Origin: Pseudonocardia kujensis
Lineage (GTDB): Bacteria; Actinomycetota; Actinomycetes; Mycobacteriales; Pseudonocardiaceae
Length of the DNA stretch: 50,172 nucleotides
Assembly (NCBI RefSeq): GCF_021283305.1
Contig: NZ_JAJSOK010000056.1
Location: forward strand, 1 to 50,172
Reading direction: 5' to 3'
Position 1 is the first letter of the stretch. Each line of letters begins with the position of its first letter. Below the pieces are notes generated by a model. The model was not told the origin of the DNA, searched no databases, and saw nothing but the letters and a program-made list of their open reading frames with translations. This document shows, one piece after another, positions 7,537 through 14,131 of the stretch. A program made the position numbers and the translations under genes.

Positions 7537-7895
7537 CGGCGGGCGAGCGGCTCACGTGCACCTGGGCGGTCGTCGGCCGGCGGACCGGCCGGCTCACCAT
7601 CGTGGGCGACCTCGACCACGACCAGGCCGACGAGATCAACCGCGTGCTCGCCGAGGGCCTCGCGGCGCACCACGGGCTGCGCGCGGTGCATCTCGACTGC
7701 GCCGAGGTCGCCTTCTGCGACTCCTACGGCCTCGCCGCCCTGCTGATGGCGCACCGGCACATCCGGGCGGTCGGGGCGCGGCTGCACCTGGACAACCTCC
7801 AGCCCGGCCTCTCCCGCCTGCTCGAGCTCACCCACACCCTGGAGTTCCTCACCGCCGAGGCCGCGCCCTCGCGGGCGGAGAAGTTCGACACCTGA
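7533..7895 (+). CDS. STAS-domain anti-anti-sigma factor
   Basis: A 120-residue single-domain STAS protein of the RsbV/SpoIIAA type. The central strand GRLTIVGDLDHDQADEINRVL and the phosphorylation loop VAFCDSYGLAALL are clear, with D63-S64 in the positions of the conserved Asp-Ser. Serine 64 is therefore the expected site phosphorylated by an RsbW-type kinase and dephosphorylated by a SpoIIE-type phosphatase. The GTG overlaps the stop of the cobalamin gene (GTGA), so the receptor and this protein are made from one message. Its intact acceptor serine contrasts with the substituted site in the STAS-kinase fusion upstream. Confidence 0.88.
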   Translation: MTAGERLTCTWAVVGRRTGRLTIVGDLDHDQADEINRVLAEGLAAHHGLRAVHLDCAEVAFCDSYGLAALLMAHRHIRAVGARLHLDNLQPGLSRLLELTHTLEFLTAEAAPSRAEKFDT

Positions 7896-7901
7896 GTCCG
7901 G

Positions 7902-9137
7902 TCAGACCGGCTCCGCCGGCACCTCCACGGTCACGACCGTGCCGCAGGAGGTGCCCGGGGCGAGGGTCAGGTGCCCTCCCGCGGCCTCGATCCGCACCGC
8001 GTGGGAGGCCAGGCCGATGTGCCCCCCGCCCGGACCGGCGGCGTCGGGGCCGACGCCCACGCCGTCGTCGGCCACGACCATCCGGGCGCGGCCCGCGGCG
8101 AAGGTCAGCGTGACGTCCGCGGTGCGGGCGCGGGCGTGCTCGGCGACGTTGGCCAGCAGCTCGCGGGCGGTCCGGTGCAGCAGGGGATCGGCGCTCGTGC
8201 GCAGGTCGGGGGGCCAGCCGTCGGCCCGGACGTCGGCGGTGAACCCGCCGCGCGCGGCCGCGGTCGTGGCGAGCTCGCGCACCGCCGCCGGCAGCCCGGC
8301 CTTGGCCAGCACCGCCGGGTGCAGCTCGGCGACCGTGGAGCGCAGCAGCCGCGAGGTCTCGGTGAGCGCGCGGTCGAGCCGGTCGAACGCCTCCGGGTCG
8401 CCGGTGTCGCGGGCGTCGTCGAGGTCCATGCGGGCGGCCAGGACGTACTGGAGCGCGCCGTCGTGCAGGTGCTCGGAGAGCGAGCTGCGTTCCCGCTGCT
8501 CGAGGTCGCCGAGCTCGCCGAGCAGCTCGCCGCGGGTCTGCACGAGCCGCCCGATCTGCGCGACCCGGGACCGCTGGATCCGGGAGAGCCCGAAGCAGCC
8601 CGCGGCCACCCCGGCCGCGATCGCCGTGCGCAGCAGGAGCGAGCTCCACGGCTCCTGGTTGGCCCCCATCGTGGCGATCCCCGCGACCAGGTAGACGACG
8701 ACCGTCGGGACCACGACCGCCGCACACACCCGCGGGCGCAGCTGGGTCGCGGCCAGCACCGGGAGCAGGAGGAACCCGGTCGTCACCACGTCGGAGGTCC
8801 AGCTCTCCGGGGTCGAGACCCCCGTGAGCAGGGTGAGCGCCGCCAGGACCACGAGGTCGCCCAGCAGCGCGACCCACGCGAGCCGAACCGGGCGGTCGCC
8901 GCCGCGGTGCACCCAGACGGCGACCACCAGCGCGAACACCGCGTAGCAGGCGGCGATCACCGCGCAGGTCAGGACGTCGTGGGCCGGCGGGACGAACGCC
9001 ACCGTGAGCGCCACGAACACGACCAGCACCCAGCGCAGGGCGACCTGCAGCCGGACGCCGCGGCGGGCGTGCTCGACGGCCACCGCCAGCACTGCGGGCC
9101 CGCCGGGAGGAACGGGTGCGCCGGTCGGAGTGCTCAT
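7902..9137 (-). CDS. Membrane sensor histidine kinase (HisKA_3 type)
   Basis: About 411 residues. Six hydrophobic segments occupy residues of about 31-50, 54-76, 85-105, 116-131, 138-157 and 167-183. A short coiled region leads to the dimerisation/phosphoacceptor box RERSSLSEHLHDGALQ, where H225 is the expected phosphorylation site. The HATPase domain shows RELLANVAEHA, VADDGVGVGPDA and GGGHIGLASHAVRIEAAGG. This class pairs with NarL/FixJ regulators, and one is encoded divergently 54 bp away. The ATG at 9137 is preceded by GAAGGACGG; an ATG at 9167 with GGGAGGG is an alternative start adding ten residues. The signal is unknown. Confidence 0.92.
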   Translation of the reverse strand: MSTPTGAPVPPGGPAVLAVAVEHARRGVRLQVALRWVLVVFVALTVAFVPPAHDVLTCAVIAACYAVFALVVAVWVHRGGDRPVRLAWVALLGDLVVLAALTLLTGVSTPESWTSDVVTTGFLLLPVLAATQLRPRVCAAVVVPTVVVYLVAGIATMGANQEPWSSLLLRTAIAAGVAAGCFGLSRIQRSRVAQIGRLVQTRGELLGELGDLEQRERSSLSEHLHDGALQYVLAARMDLDDARDTGDPEAFDRLDRALTETSRLLRSTVAELHPAVLAKAGLPAAVRELATTAAARGGFTADVRADGWPPDLRTSADPLLHRTARELLANVAEHARARTADVTLTFAAGRARMVVADDGVGVGPDAAGPGGGHIGLASHAVRIEAAGGHLTLAPGTSCGTVVTVEVPAEPV

Positions 9138-9179
9138 CCATCCGTCCTTCGGTCGTGGTGTCGGCATCCTGACCCTCCC

Positions 9180-9185
9180 TATGCT
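9180..9185 (+). promoter_or_regulatory. -10 box TATGCT of the response regulator, leaderless
   Basis: TATGCT is followed by six bases and then the GTG at 9192. No ribosome binding site lies before this start. The arrangement predicts a leaderless transcript. Confidence 0.55.
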
Positions 9186-9191
9186 TCATCC

Positions 9192-9848
9192 GTGACCGCC
9201 GGCCGAGGGGGCGACGCGCGCATCCGCGTGCTGGTCGCCGACGACCACCCGTTCTTCCGCGACGGCGTGGCGCGCGGACTCGTGCAGAGCGGCCGGATCG
9301 AGGTGGTCGGCGAGGCGGGCGACGGGCGCGCGGCGCTCGAGATGATCCGCGACGAGTCCCCGGCCGTCGCGCTGGTGGACTACGAGATGCCCGACGTCGA
9401 CGGTCTCGGGGTGGTCCGTGCCGTCGTCCGGGACGGGCTCCCGACGCGGATCCTGCTGCTCTCCGCCCACACCGAGAGCGCCGTGGTCTACCAGGCGCTG
9501 CAGGAGGGCGCGGCCGGCTACCTGGCCAAGGACGCCCGCCGGGCGGAGATCGTGCAGGCGGTGCTCGACGTCGCCCACGGCCGTACCGTCGTGCCGCCCG
9601 AGCTGGCTGCCGGCCTGGCCGGCGAGATCCGGATGCGGGCCGCGTCGGACGGGCCGGTGCTCAGCGAGCGGGAGCGGGAGGTGTTGGCGGCGTTCGCGCG
9701 CGGCCTGTCGATCCCACAGGTGGCGAAGGAGCTGGTGATCGGGGTCAGCACGGTCAAGACCCACACCCAGCGGCTCTACGAGAAGCTCGGTGTGTCGGAC
9801 CGGGCGGCCGCGGTCGCGGTCGCGATGCGGAGGGGACTGGTGGAGTAG
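9192..9848 (+). CDS. NarL/FixJ-family response regulator
   Basis: A 218-residue two-domain regulator. The receiver domain (residues 11-130) has the acidic pair D17-D18, the phosphoacceptor D63 in VALVDYEMPDVDG, and the switch region LLLSAHTESAVVYQALQEGAAGYLAKDA. The C-terminal LuxR-type helix-turn-helix reads VLSEREREVLAAFARGLSIP, then QVAKELVIGVSTVKTHTQRL. It is divergent from the histidine kinase and presumably phosphorylated by it. The GTG start at 9192 is supported by the leaderless -10 box. Targets are unknown; the adjacent stress block and the peptidoglycan-binding-like protein are possible. Confidence 0.94.
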   Translation: MTAGRGGDARIRVLVADDHPFFRDGVARGLVQSGRIEVVGEAGDGRAALEMIRDESPAVALVDYEMPDVDGLGVVRAVVRDGLPTRILLLSAHTESAVVYQALQEGAAGYLAKDARRAEIVQAVLDVAHGRTVVPPELAAGLAGEIRMRAASDGPVLSEREREVLAAFARGLSIPQVAKELVIGVSTVKTHTQRLYEKLGVSDRAAAVAVAMRRGLVE

Positions 9849-9884
9849 CAGGCGGGCCGGTCACGTGCCCGGCCCCGCAACGGG

Positions 9885-9913
9885 CGACGGGCCCGCGCGG
9901 GCGCGGGCCGTCG
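9885..9913. terminator. GC-rich hairpin between convergent genes
   Basis: CGACGG(G)CCCGC and GCGGGCCGTCG form an 11-bp stem with one bulge and a six-base loop. It lies 36 bp after the response regulator and 20 bp after the convergent gene's stop. There is no U tract, as is usual for actinobacteria. It could serve both directions. Confidence 0.5.
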
Positions 9914-9933
9914 GCTGTCGTCGGCGGTCGTCC

Positions 9934-10812
9934 TCACATACCCGGCATCCCTCCCATCCCGCCGGTGCTCCCGGTCCGGCCGGTGCCTGCCGTCTGGTTG
10001 CCGTTCATCTGGCTGTTGCCGTTCATCTGGCTGTTCCCGGACGCCAGCATCTTCGTGAGCGCGGCCTGGGTGGCGGCGTCCATCTTCCCCGTCTGCGGGA
10101 GCCCGGCGTCGCGCTGCAGGTACGTGATGGCCTGCGTGGTCTGCGCGTTCATCACGCCGGTGACGGGCCCCTCGTAGTAGTTCAACTGGCCGAGCTCGGT
10201 CTGCAGGGTCTCGATCGCGGCCGAGGGCGCCGGCGGGGCCGGCGGGGTGACGTGCCCGCCGTTCGCGGTGCCCCCGCCCGCCGTCCCGCTGCCCGCCGTC
10301 CCGCTGCCCGCCGTCCCGCTGCCCGCCGTCCCGCTGCCCGCGGTGCCGCTCGCCGGGTGCGCGGGCATCTCCGCCGCGTGGTGCACCGGCACCGTGGCGA
10401 CCGGGGCGGAGGCGCCGGGCGCGGGAGCCGGGGAACCCGGGCCGTAGCCCAGGCCGAAGACCAACCCCGCCGCGATGCCGGCCGCCGCCGCCAGGGCGCC
10501 GACGGTCAACCCGACGCGGCGCCAGGTTTCCTTCGGTCCGGGGACGTCGGCCGGGTGGTCGGCGCCGAGGTAGGCGCCGTGTGCGCGTGCCCAGTCGTAG
10601 AGGGCGGGGGAGTAGGGCGCATCGGCGAAGGGGTTCTCCGCGCGCGCCTGCCCGGGGGCGGGCCGGTCGACCGCGCGGCCGGCGTCGGCGGTCCCGGGCT
10701 CGGCCGACCAGGTGGCGGTGGGCCGGGGGTCGGCGGACCAGGTGGCGGTCGGCCGGGCGTCGGGAGCGGGGTCCTGCGGGGCCGGGGCGGCGAAGGGGTC
10801 GGTGGTGCTCAT
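9934..10812 (-). CDS. Single-pass membrane protein with peptidoglycan-binding-like domain and repeat-rich stalk
   Basis: A 292-residue protein. Residues 1-95 are cytoplasmic and low in complexity, with a duplicated PTATWSA(D/E)P segment. One transmembrane helix follows (VGLTVGALAAAAGIAAGLVFGLGYG). Next comes an Ala/Pro/Gly stalk containing (GSGTA)n, then a PG_binding_1 domain (AIETLQTELGQLNYYEGPVT, GVMNAQTTQAITYLQRDAGL, TGKMDAATQAALTKML), and a Gly/Met/Asn-rich tail with NSQMNG twice. Such proteins sit outside the membrane and touch the cell wall. The ATG at 10812 follows GGAAGGAG with ideal spacing. Three separate short tandem duplications in one gene suggest rapid length change. No enzymatic domain is visible. 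Confidence 0.82.
   Translation of the reverse strand: MSTTDPFAAPAPQDPAPDARPTATWSADPRPTATWSAEPGTADAGRAVDRPAPGQARAENPFADAPYSPALYDWARAHGAYLGADHPADVPGPKETWRRVGLTVGALAAAAGIAAGLVFGLGYGPGSPAPAPGASAPVATVPVHHAAEMPAHPASGTAGSGTAGSGTAGSGTAGSGTAGGGTANGGHVTPPAPPAPSAAIETLQTELGQLNYYEGPVTGVMNAQTTQAITYLQRDAGLPQTGKMDAATQAALTKMLASGNSQMNGNSQMNGNQTAGTGRTGSTGGMGGMPGM
9997..10032. repeat. Two perfect 18-bp tandem copies (NSQMNG repeat)
   Basis: The 18-bp unit at 9997-10014 is repeated exactly at 10015-10032, in frame, in the tail of the peptidoglycan-binding-like protein. Confidence 0.85.
10277..10351. repeat. 15-bp tandem repeat encoding Gly-Ser-Gly-Thr-Ala
   Basis: Four perfect copies of CCCGCCGTCCCGCTG occupy 10277-10336 and a fifth, diverged copy ends at 10351. 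The period is a multiple of three, so copy-number changes keep the frame and only alter stalk length. Confidence 0.92.
10701..10760. repeat. Near-perfect 30-bp direct duplication
   Basis: Two adjacent 30-bp segments differ at only a few positions and encode the duplicated PTATWSADPR / PTATWSAEPG stretch of the N-terminal tail. Confidence 0.75.
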
Positions 10813-11203
10813 CGGATTCTCCTTCCGAGGTGGTCCGGGGCGTTTCGCTCCGTCGCCGAGGACTCTCCTGCGGAAGGGCGGCCGCCACCGTCGACCCGGC
10901 GGCCGATGCCGCGGCCGATGTCGCCGTCGGCCGATCGGGGGACAGCCCGTCGGGCGGCCCGCACCCGTGGCCGTGATCGACGGGCGGTGGTCGACGGCGG
11001 TGGTCGACGGCGGTGGTCGTGGGCGCGAGCCCGGCAGGGGCGAGGACCACGGGGCCGTGGATTCCGAGGCTTCGGTCCCTTCTCGGGGCCCCCACCGCGC
11101 GGACAAGGTCACGGGACGGTCACGATCGGGTGCGGTCGCCATCCCGCGCGGCCGTCCCGCCGTACCACGGGAGCCGGAGAGTCCGGCCGACGAGAGGAGC
11201 CCC
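10813..11203. other. 391-bp intergenic region without a gene
   Basis: This divergent region separates the peptidoglycan-binding-like gene from the small membrane protein. Frames crossing it are antisense or out-of-frame extensions. It holds a 13-bp tandem repeat at 10983-11020 and a direct repeat GGTCACG at 11107-11113 and 11118-11124, 11 bp apart (one helical turn), which could be a regulator site. No clear promoter hexamers were found. Confidence 0.5.
10983..11020. repeat. Three 13-bp tandem copies of GGCGGTGGTCGAC
   Basis: Copies lie at 10983-10995 (first base position included), 10996-11008 and 11009-11020, the last truncated and ending TCGT. The repeat is non-coding and lies 183 bp upstream of the membrane-protein start. 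Confidence 0.75.
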
Positions 11204-11605
11204 ATGACCCGCTCGCACGCCGCGACCGTCGCCTCGCCGGCGGTCGTGACCCTGCTGCGCGTCCTGGCCGCGCTGTCCGTGCTGGTGATCGTCATCCAGG
11301 GGGTGACGGCCGGCGAGATCCTCTCCCGCAGCGCGACCGCCGCGATGCTGCACTCCGGCGGCGCCGTCGTGGTGCACGTGCTCACCGGGCTGACGGCGAT
11401 CGCCGCCTTCCTCGTCGTCCGCGCGACGGGAGGCCCGTGGTGGCCGCCGATCCTCGCCGCCTGCCTGTTCGTGGTGACCTTCCTCCAGGCCTACCTCGGC
11501 AGCCACGGGGTGATGGCGGTGCACGTGCCCCTCGCCATGATCTGCCTCGTGGGGGCGGTGTGGGTGCTGGTCTGGTCACTGGCCGCGGGTCGGACCCGGG
11601 CCTGA
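11204..11605 (+). CDS. Small four-helix integral membrane protein with conserved-looking histidines
   Basis: A 133-residue protein with four hydrophobic helices: VTLLRVLAALSVLVIVIQGV, VVVHVLTGLTAIAAFLVVRA, WPPILAACLFVVTFLQAYLG and VPLAMICLVGAVWVLVWSLA. Histidines at the helix edges (MLHSGG, VVVHVL, GSHGV, VHVP) and the Q-x2-LG turn resemble half of a heme A synthase or b-type cytochrome module, but I cannot assign a family. The ATG at 11204 follows GAGAGGAG. The ECF sigma gene begins 26 bp later on the same strand, so this protein may be cotranscribed with the sigma/anti-sigma pair and report membrane or redox state. That role is inference. Confidence 0.7.
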   Translation: MTRSHAATVASPAVVTLLRVLAALSVLVIVIQGVTAGEILSRSATAAMLHSGGAVVVHVLTGLTAIAAFLVVRATGGPWWPPILAACLFVVTFLQAYLGSHGVMAVHVPLAMICLVGAVWVLVWSLAAGRTRA

Positions 11606-11631
11606 CCGCCGGGCTCCGCGGGGAACCCGGG

Positions 11632-12210
11632 ATGGCATGGCGGGCCCGGTCGGTCGACGGGTTCCCCGACGACCTGCTGCTCGCCGGTCTGGCGTCGGGC
11701 GATTCCGAGCTGTCGGTCGCCTTCGTGCGCCGCTTCCAGAGCCGCGTCTTCGGCGTCGCGATGGCCGTGCTCGGCGACCCGCGCCAGGCCGAGGACGTGG
11801 CGCAGCTGGCCTTCGAGCGCGCCTGGCGGCACGCCGCGGTGTTCGACCCGCGTCGGGGGTCGGTGACGACCTGGCTGACCGCGATCACGCACCACCTCGC
11901 GATCGACGCGGTGCGGGCCCGGCGGGCCGCCCCCGTCGACCCGATGGACCTGGAGGAGGTCCTGGGCGCCGGCCCGGACGGCCCGGAGCGGGCGACGCTC
12001 GCGGCCGAGTCCGCCGCGGAACTGCGGGCCGCGATCCGCGCGCTGCCCGCCGAGCAGGCCCGCGCCCTGGTACTCGCCGCGTTCCGGGGCCTGACGGCCC
12101 GCGAGGTCGCCGAGAGCGAGGGCATCCCGCTCGGCACGGCGAAGACCCGCATCCGCACGGCCATGCTGCGGCTGGCCGCGGCCCTCGAGCCCGAGCGAGA
12201 CCCGTCGTGA
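11632..12210 (+). CDS. ECF-type RNA polymerase sigma factor
   Basis: A 192-residue ECF sigma factor. Region 2 reads FVRRFQSRVFGVAMAVLGDP, RQAEDVAQLAFERAWRHAAV, then TTWLTAITHHLAIDAVRARR. Region 4 reads LRAAIRALPAEQARALVLAA, then FRGLTAREVAESEGIPLGTA and KTRIRTAMLRLAAAL. It lacks extra C-terminal domains. The stop overlaps the GTG of a zinc-finger anti-sigma factor (GTGA), the standard arrangement for membrane-controlled ECF pairs of the SigK/RskA kind. The ribosome binding site before ATG 11632 is weak (GGGGAA), which suggests coupling to the upstream membrane-protein gene. Confidence 0.93.
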   Translation: MAWRARSVDGFPDDLLLAGLASGDSELSVAFVRRFQSRVFGVAMAVLGDPRQAEDVAQLAFERAWRHAAVFDPRRGSVTTWLTAITHHLAIDAVRARRAAPVDPMDLEEVLGAGPDGPERATLAAESAAELRAAIRALPAEQARALVLAAFRGLTAREVAESEGIPLGTAKTRIRTAMLRLAAALEPERDPS

Positions 12211-12836
12211 CCGGCCCGGAGTGCACCCGGTGCCGGGAACAGGCCCCCGAGCTCGCCCTCGGCCTGCTCGGCGGGCACGAGCGCGCGGAGGCGCTCGCCC
12301 ACCTGGAGCGGTGCCCGCCGTGTCGCGACGAGGTCGCCCGGCTCGCGGCCCTGCACGACCGGCTGCGGGCGCTCGTCCCGCCCGTCGGACCGCCGGCCGG
12401 GTTCGAGGAGCGGGTCCTGCGCCGGATCGGGCCGGTGCGGCCCCGGCGCAGGCTGCCCGGCTGGAGCCGGGTCGCCGCGGCGGCGGTCCTGGTCGGGGCG
12501 GCCTTCGCCGGCGGCTGGCTCGCCGGCGGCACGACCGCGCCGGGTGCGCCCATGGTCGCCGCCCCGCTGCTGATGGGCGACCGGCACGTGGGCGACGTCC
12601 TGGTGAGCCGGTCCCGGCCGGACTTCCTGTCGGTCTACCTGGACGTGACGCGGCCGGGGCGACTGACCTGCGACCTCCTCCGGAAGGACGGCACGGTGGC
12701 CGCCACCGCCGTGTACGACGCCGCGGGCGGCACGGAGTGGTGGGGCGTGGAGAGCCCGGCCGACGCCGTCGCGCGCGTCCGGATCGCCGACGCGGCGGGC
12801 GGGGTGGTCGCGTCGGGGGAGGTGCCGCGGCCCTGA
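12207..12836 (+). CDS. Zinc-finger membrane anti-sigma factor (RskA-like)
   Basis: A 209-residue single-pass protein. The N-terminal anti-sigma domain starts CTRCREQAPELALGLLGGHE and carries the H-x3-C-x2-C zinc motif (HLERCPPC), which holds the ECF sigma factor. A transmembrane helix follows (VAAAAVLVGAAFAGGWLAGG). The extracytoplasmic domain (to the C-terminus; SVYLDVTRPGRLTCDLLRKD, then GTEWWGVESPADAVARVRIA) resembles the beta-sandwich of RskA-type proteins. Release of the sigma factor would need loss of zinc binding or regulated proteolysis. The gene overlaps the sigma gene by 4 bp and converges on the DUF2795 gene with a 6-bp gap. Confidence 0.9.
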   Translation: MTGPECTRCREQAPELALGLLGGHERAEALAHLERCPPCRDEVARLAALHDRLRALVPPVGPPAGFEERVLRRIGPVRPRRRLPGWSRVAAAAVLVGAAFAGGWLAGGTTAPGAPMVAAPLLMGDRHVGDVLVSRSRPDFLSVYLDVTRPGRLTCDLLRKDGTVAATAVYDAAGGTEWWGVESPADAVARVRIADAAGGVVASGEVPRP

Positions 12837-12842
12837 CCCGGT

Positions 12843-13124
12843 TCAGGCCGGGTCGGCGTGCCCGGGCCGCGGCACGGCCACCTGCGCCACGCCGTCCAGC
12901 ACCGTGCCGAGGACGGTGTCGAGATCGGGATAGGTGCGGTAGGGCAGGCGGGCGAGGCGGTAGGCCGTCACCCGGTCGGCACCCCGGGCGGCGGCCCCGG
13001 CGATGATCTCCCAGCGCTCCGCCGGGTAGCGGACGTCGCACAGCACGTCGACGAGCCGTTCGTGCAGGGACCGCGCGGCGCGCGCCGCGGGGCGGGCCCC
13101 GCGTCCCTCGGACGGTTCCGGCAT
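12843..13124 (-). CDS. DUF2795 domain-containing small protein
   Basis: A 93-residue protein with a basic, Ala-rich N-terminus and one DUF2795-like domain: LHERLVDVLCDVRYPAERWE, then IIAGAAARGADRVTAYRLARLP, then YRTYPDLDTVLGTV. Domains of this type recur widely in actinobacteria, but no molecular function is established. The ATG at 13124 follows GGGAGG with 8-bp spacing. A good promoter (TTGCCG-N17-TAACTT, 13190-13218) lies upstream. It stands alone, convergent to the anti-sigma gene and divergent from deoC. Confidence 0.8.
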   Translation of the reverse strand: MPEPSEGRGARPAARAARSLHERLVDVLCDVRYPAERWEIIAGAAARGADRVTAYRLARLPYRTYPDLDTVLGTVLDGVAQVAVPRPGHADPA

Positions 13125-13189
13125 CCTGGCGGCCTCCCGTCGGCCGGGGGCCGCAGGGGTCGGATGGAGGGGCGGCCCGTTGACGCTGC

Positions 13190-13218
13190 AAGTTACGAGC
13201 GGCCGGGCGGTCCGGCAA
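13190..13218 (-). promoter_or_regulatory. Promoter of the DUF2795 gene (TTGCCG-N17-TAACTT)
   Basis: On the minus strand TTGCCG (13213-13218) and TAACTT (13190-13195) are 17 bp apart. The predicted start near 13183 leaves a leader of about 59 nt that includes the ribosome binding site. Confidence 0.5.
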
Positions 13219-13244
13219 GGGCCGGACGGCGCCCGCGGCTCGGG

Positions 13245-13250
13245 TAGCGT
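13245..13250 (+). promoter_or_regulatory. -10 box TAGCGT for deoC
   Basis: TAGCGT preceded by GGG fits the actinobacterial -10 box. The predicted start near 13257 gives a leader of about 63 nt before deoC. Confidence 0.4.
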
Positions 13251-13319
13251 CGGCACCGCCCGGTCGGCCCGCCCGGCCCCGGCCGTCGTGTCCCTGCCCG
13301 TCGTCCCCGGAGCCGCGTG

Positions 13320-14033
13320 ATGACCCTCGACGCCCCCGCGATCGCCGCGATGATCGACCACGCGATCCTCAAGCCCGAGCTCACTCGCGCGCAGGTCGAC
13401 GCGGACCTGGCGATGGCGATGCGGCACAGGGTGTTCGGCGTCTGCGTGCGGCCGTCCGACGTCGCCCACGCGGTGTCCGCACTGGCGGGCGGCGGGGTCG
13501 CGGTGGGCACCGTCCTCGGCTTCCCGCACGGCACCACCTCGACGGCGGCGAAGGTCGCCGAGGCCCGGCAGGCGCTCGCCGACGGCGCGGTCGAGGTGGA
13601 CATGGTGCTCAACATCGGCCGGCTGCGCAGCGGTCTGCTCGACGACGTCGAGGCGGACATCGCCGCCGTCGTCGAGGCAGCGGGGGAGCGGGTGGTCAAG
13701 GTGATCCTGGAGACGGCCTTCCTCACCGGCGACGAGATCGTGGCCGGGTGCCACGCGGCGGAGGCGGCGGGCGCGGCGTTCGTGAAGACGTCGACCGGGT
13801 TCGCCGGCGGCGGCGCGACGGGCGAGCACGTCGCCCTCATGCGAGCCTCGGTCGGCCCGTCCGTGCAGGTCAAGGCTTCGGGTGGGGTCCGGGACCTGGA
13901 CACCCTGCTCGCCCTGCACGAGCTCGGCGCCACCCGCTTCGGGACGAGTGCGTCCGCGGTGATCCTCGAGGACGCGGCCGCGCGGGACGCCGGTCGCCGG
14001 GTCGCGGCTCGCACCGACGGCGGGTCCTACTGA
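13320..14033 (+). CDS. deoC: Deoxyribose-phosphate aldolase
   Basis: A 237-residue TIM-barrel class I aldolase that splits 2-deoxyribose-5-phosphate into glyceraldehyde-3-phosphate and acetaldehyde in deoxynucleoside salvage. Catalytic residues are in place: D94 in EVDMVLNIG, the Schiff-base lysine K156 in VKTSTGF, and K185 in VKASGGV. IDHAILKPELT at residues 12-22 is the normal N-terminal motif. ATG 13320 sits 7 bp after GGAG; the GTG at 13317 immediately before it is an alternative start adding one residue. No other deo gene is in the window. Confidence 0.96.
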   Translation: MTLDAPAIAAMIDHAILKPELTRAQVDADLAMAMRHRVFGVCVRPSDVAHAVSALAGGGVAVGTVLGFPHGTTSTAAKVAEARQALADGAVEVDMVLNIGRLRSGLLDDVEADIAAVVEAAGERVVKVILETAFLTGDEIVAGCHAAEAAGAAFVKTSTGFAGGGATGEHVALMRASVGPSVQVKASGGVRDLDTLLALHELGATRFGTSASAVILEDAAARDAGRRVAARTDGGSY

Positions 14034-14054
14034 CCTCCACGCCGACCTCACCTG

Positions 14055-14093
14055 AACGAACGTTTGACAAGATCGCGGGCGGCGGCCTAGCGT
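14055..14093 (+). promoter_or_regulatory. Promoter TTGACA-N18-TAGCGT overlapped by an AACG-AA-CGTT dyad
   Basis: TTGACA (14064-14069) and TAGCGT (14088-14093) are 18 bp apart upstream of the SDR gene; transcription would start near 14100. AACG (14055-14058) and CGTT (14061-14064) form a small dyad touching the -35 box. That position suits a repressor of the TetR type. The repressor is not identified in the window. Confidence 0.5.
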
Positions 14094-14131
14094 CGGTCCG
14101 CCCCCGTCGCCGACACCCGTGAGGTGTTCCC

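Noticed and set aside
11632..12836. The ECF sigma factor as the target of the SpoIIE/STAS block
   Set aside because: It has its own coupled zinc-finger membrane anti-sigma factor, and RsbW-type kinases act on SigB/SigF-type factors, not ECF factors.
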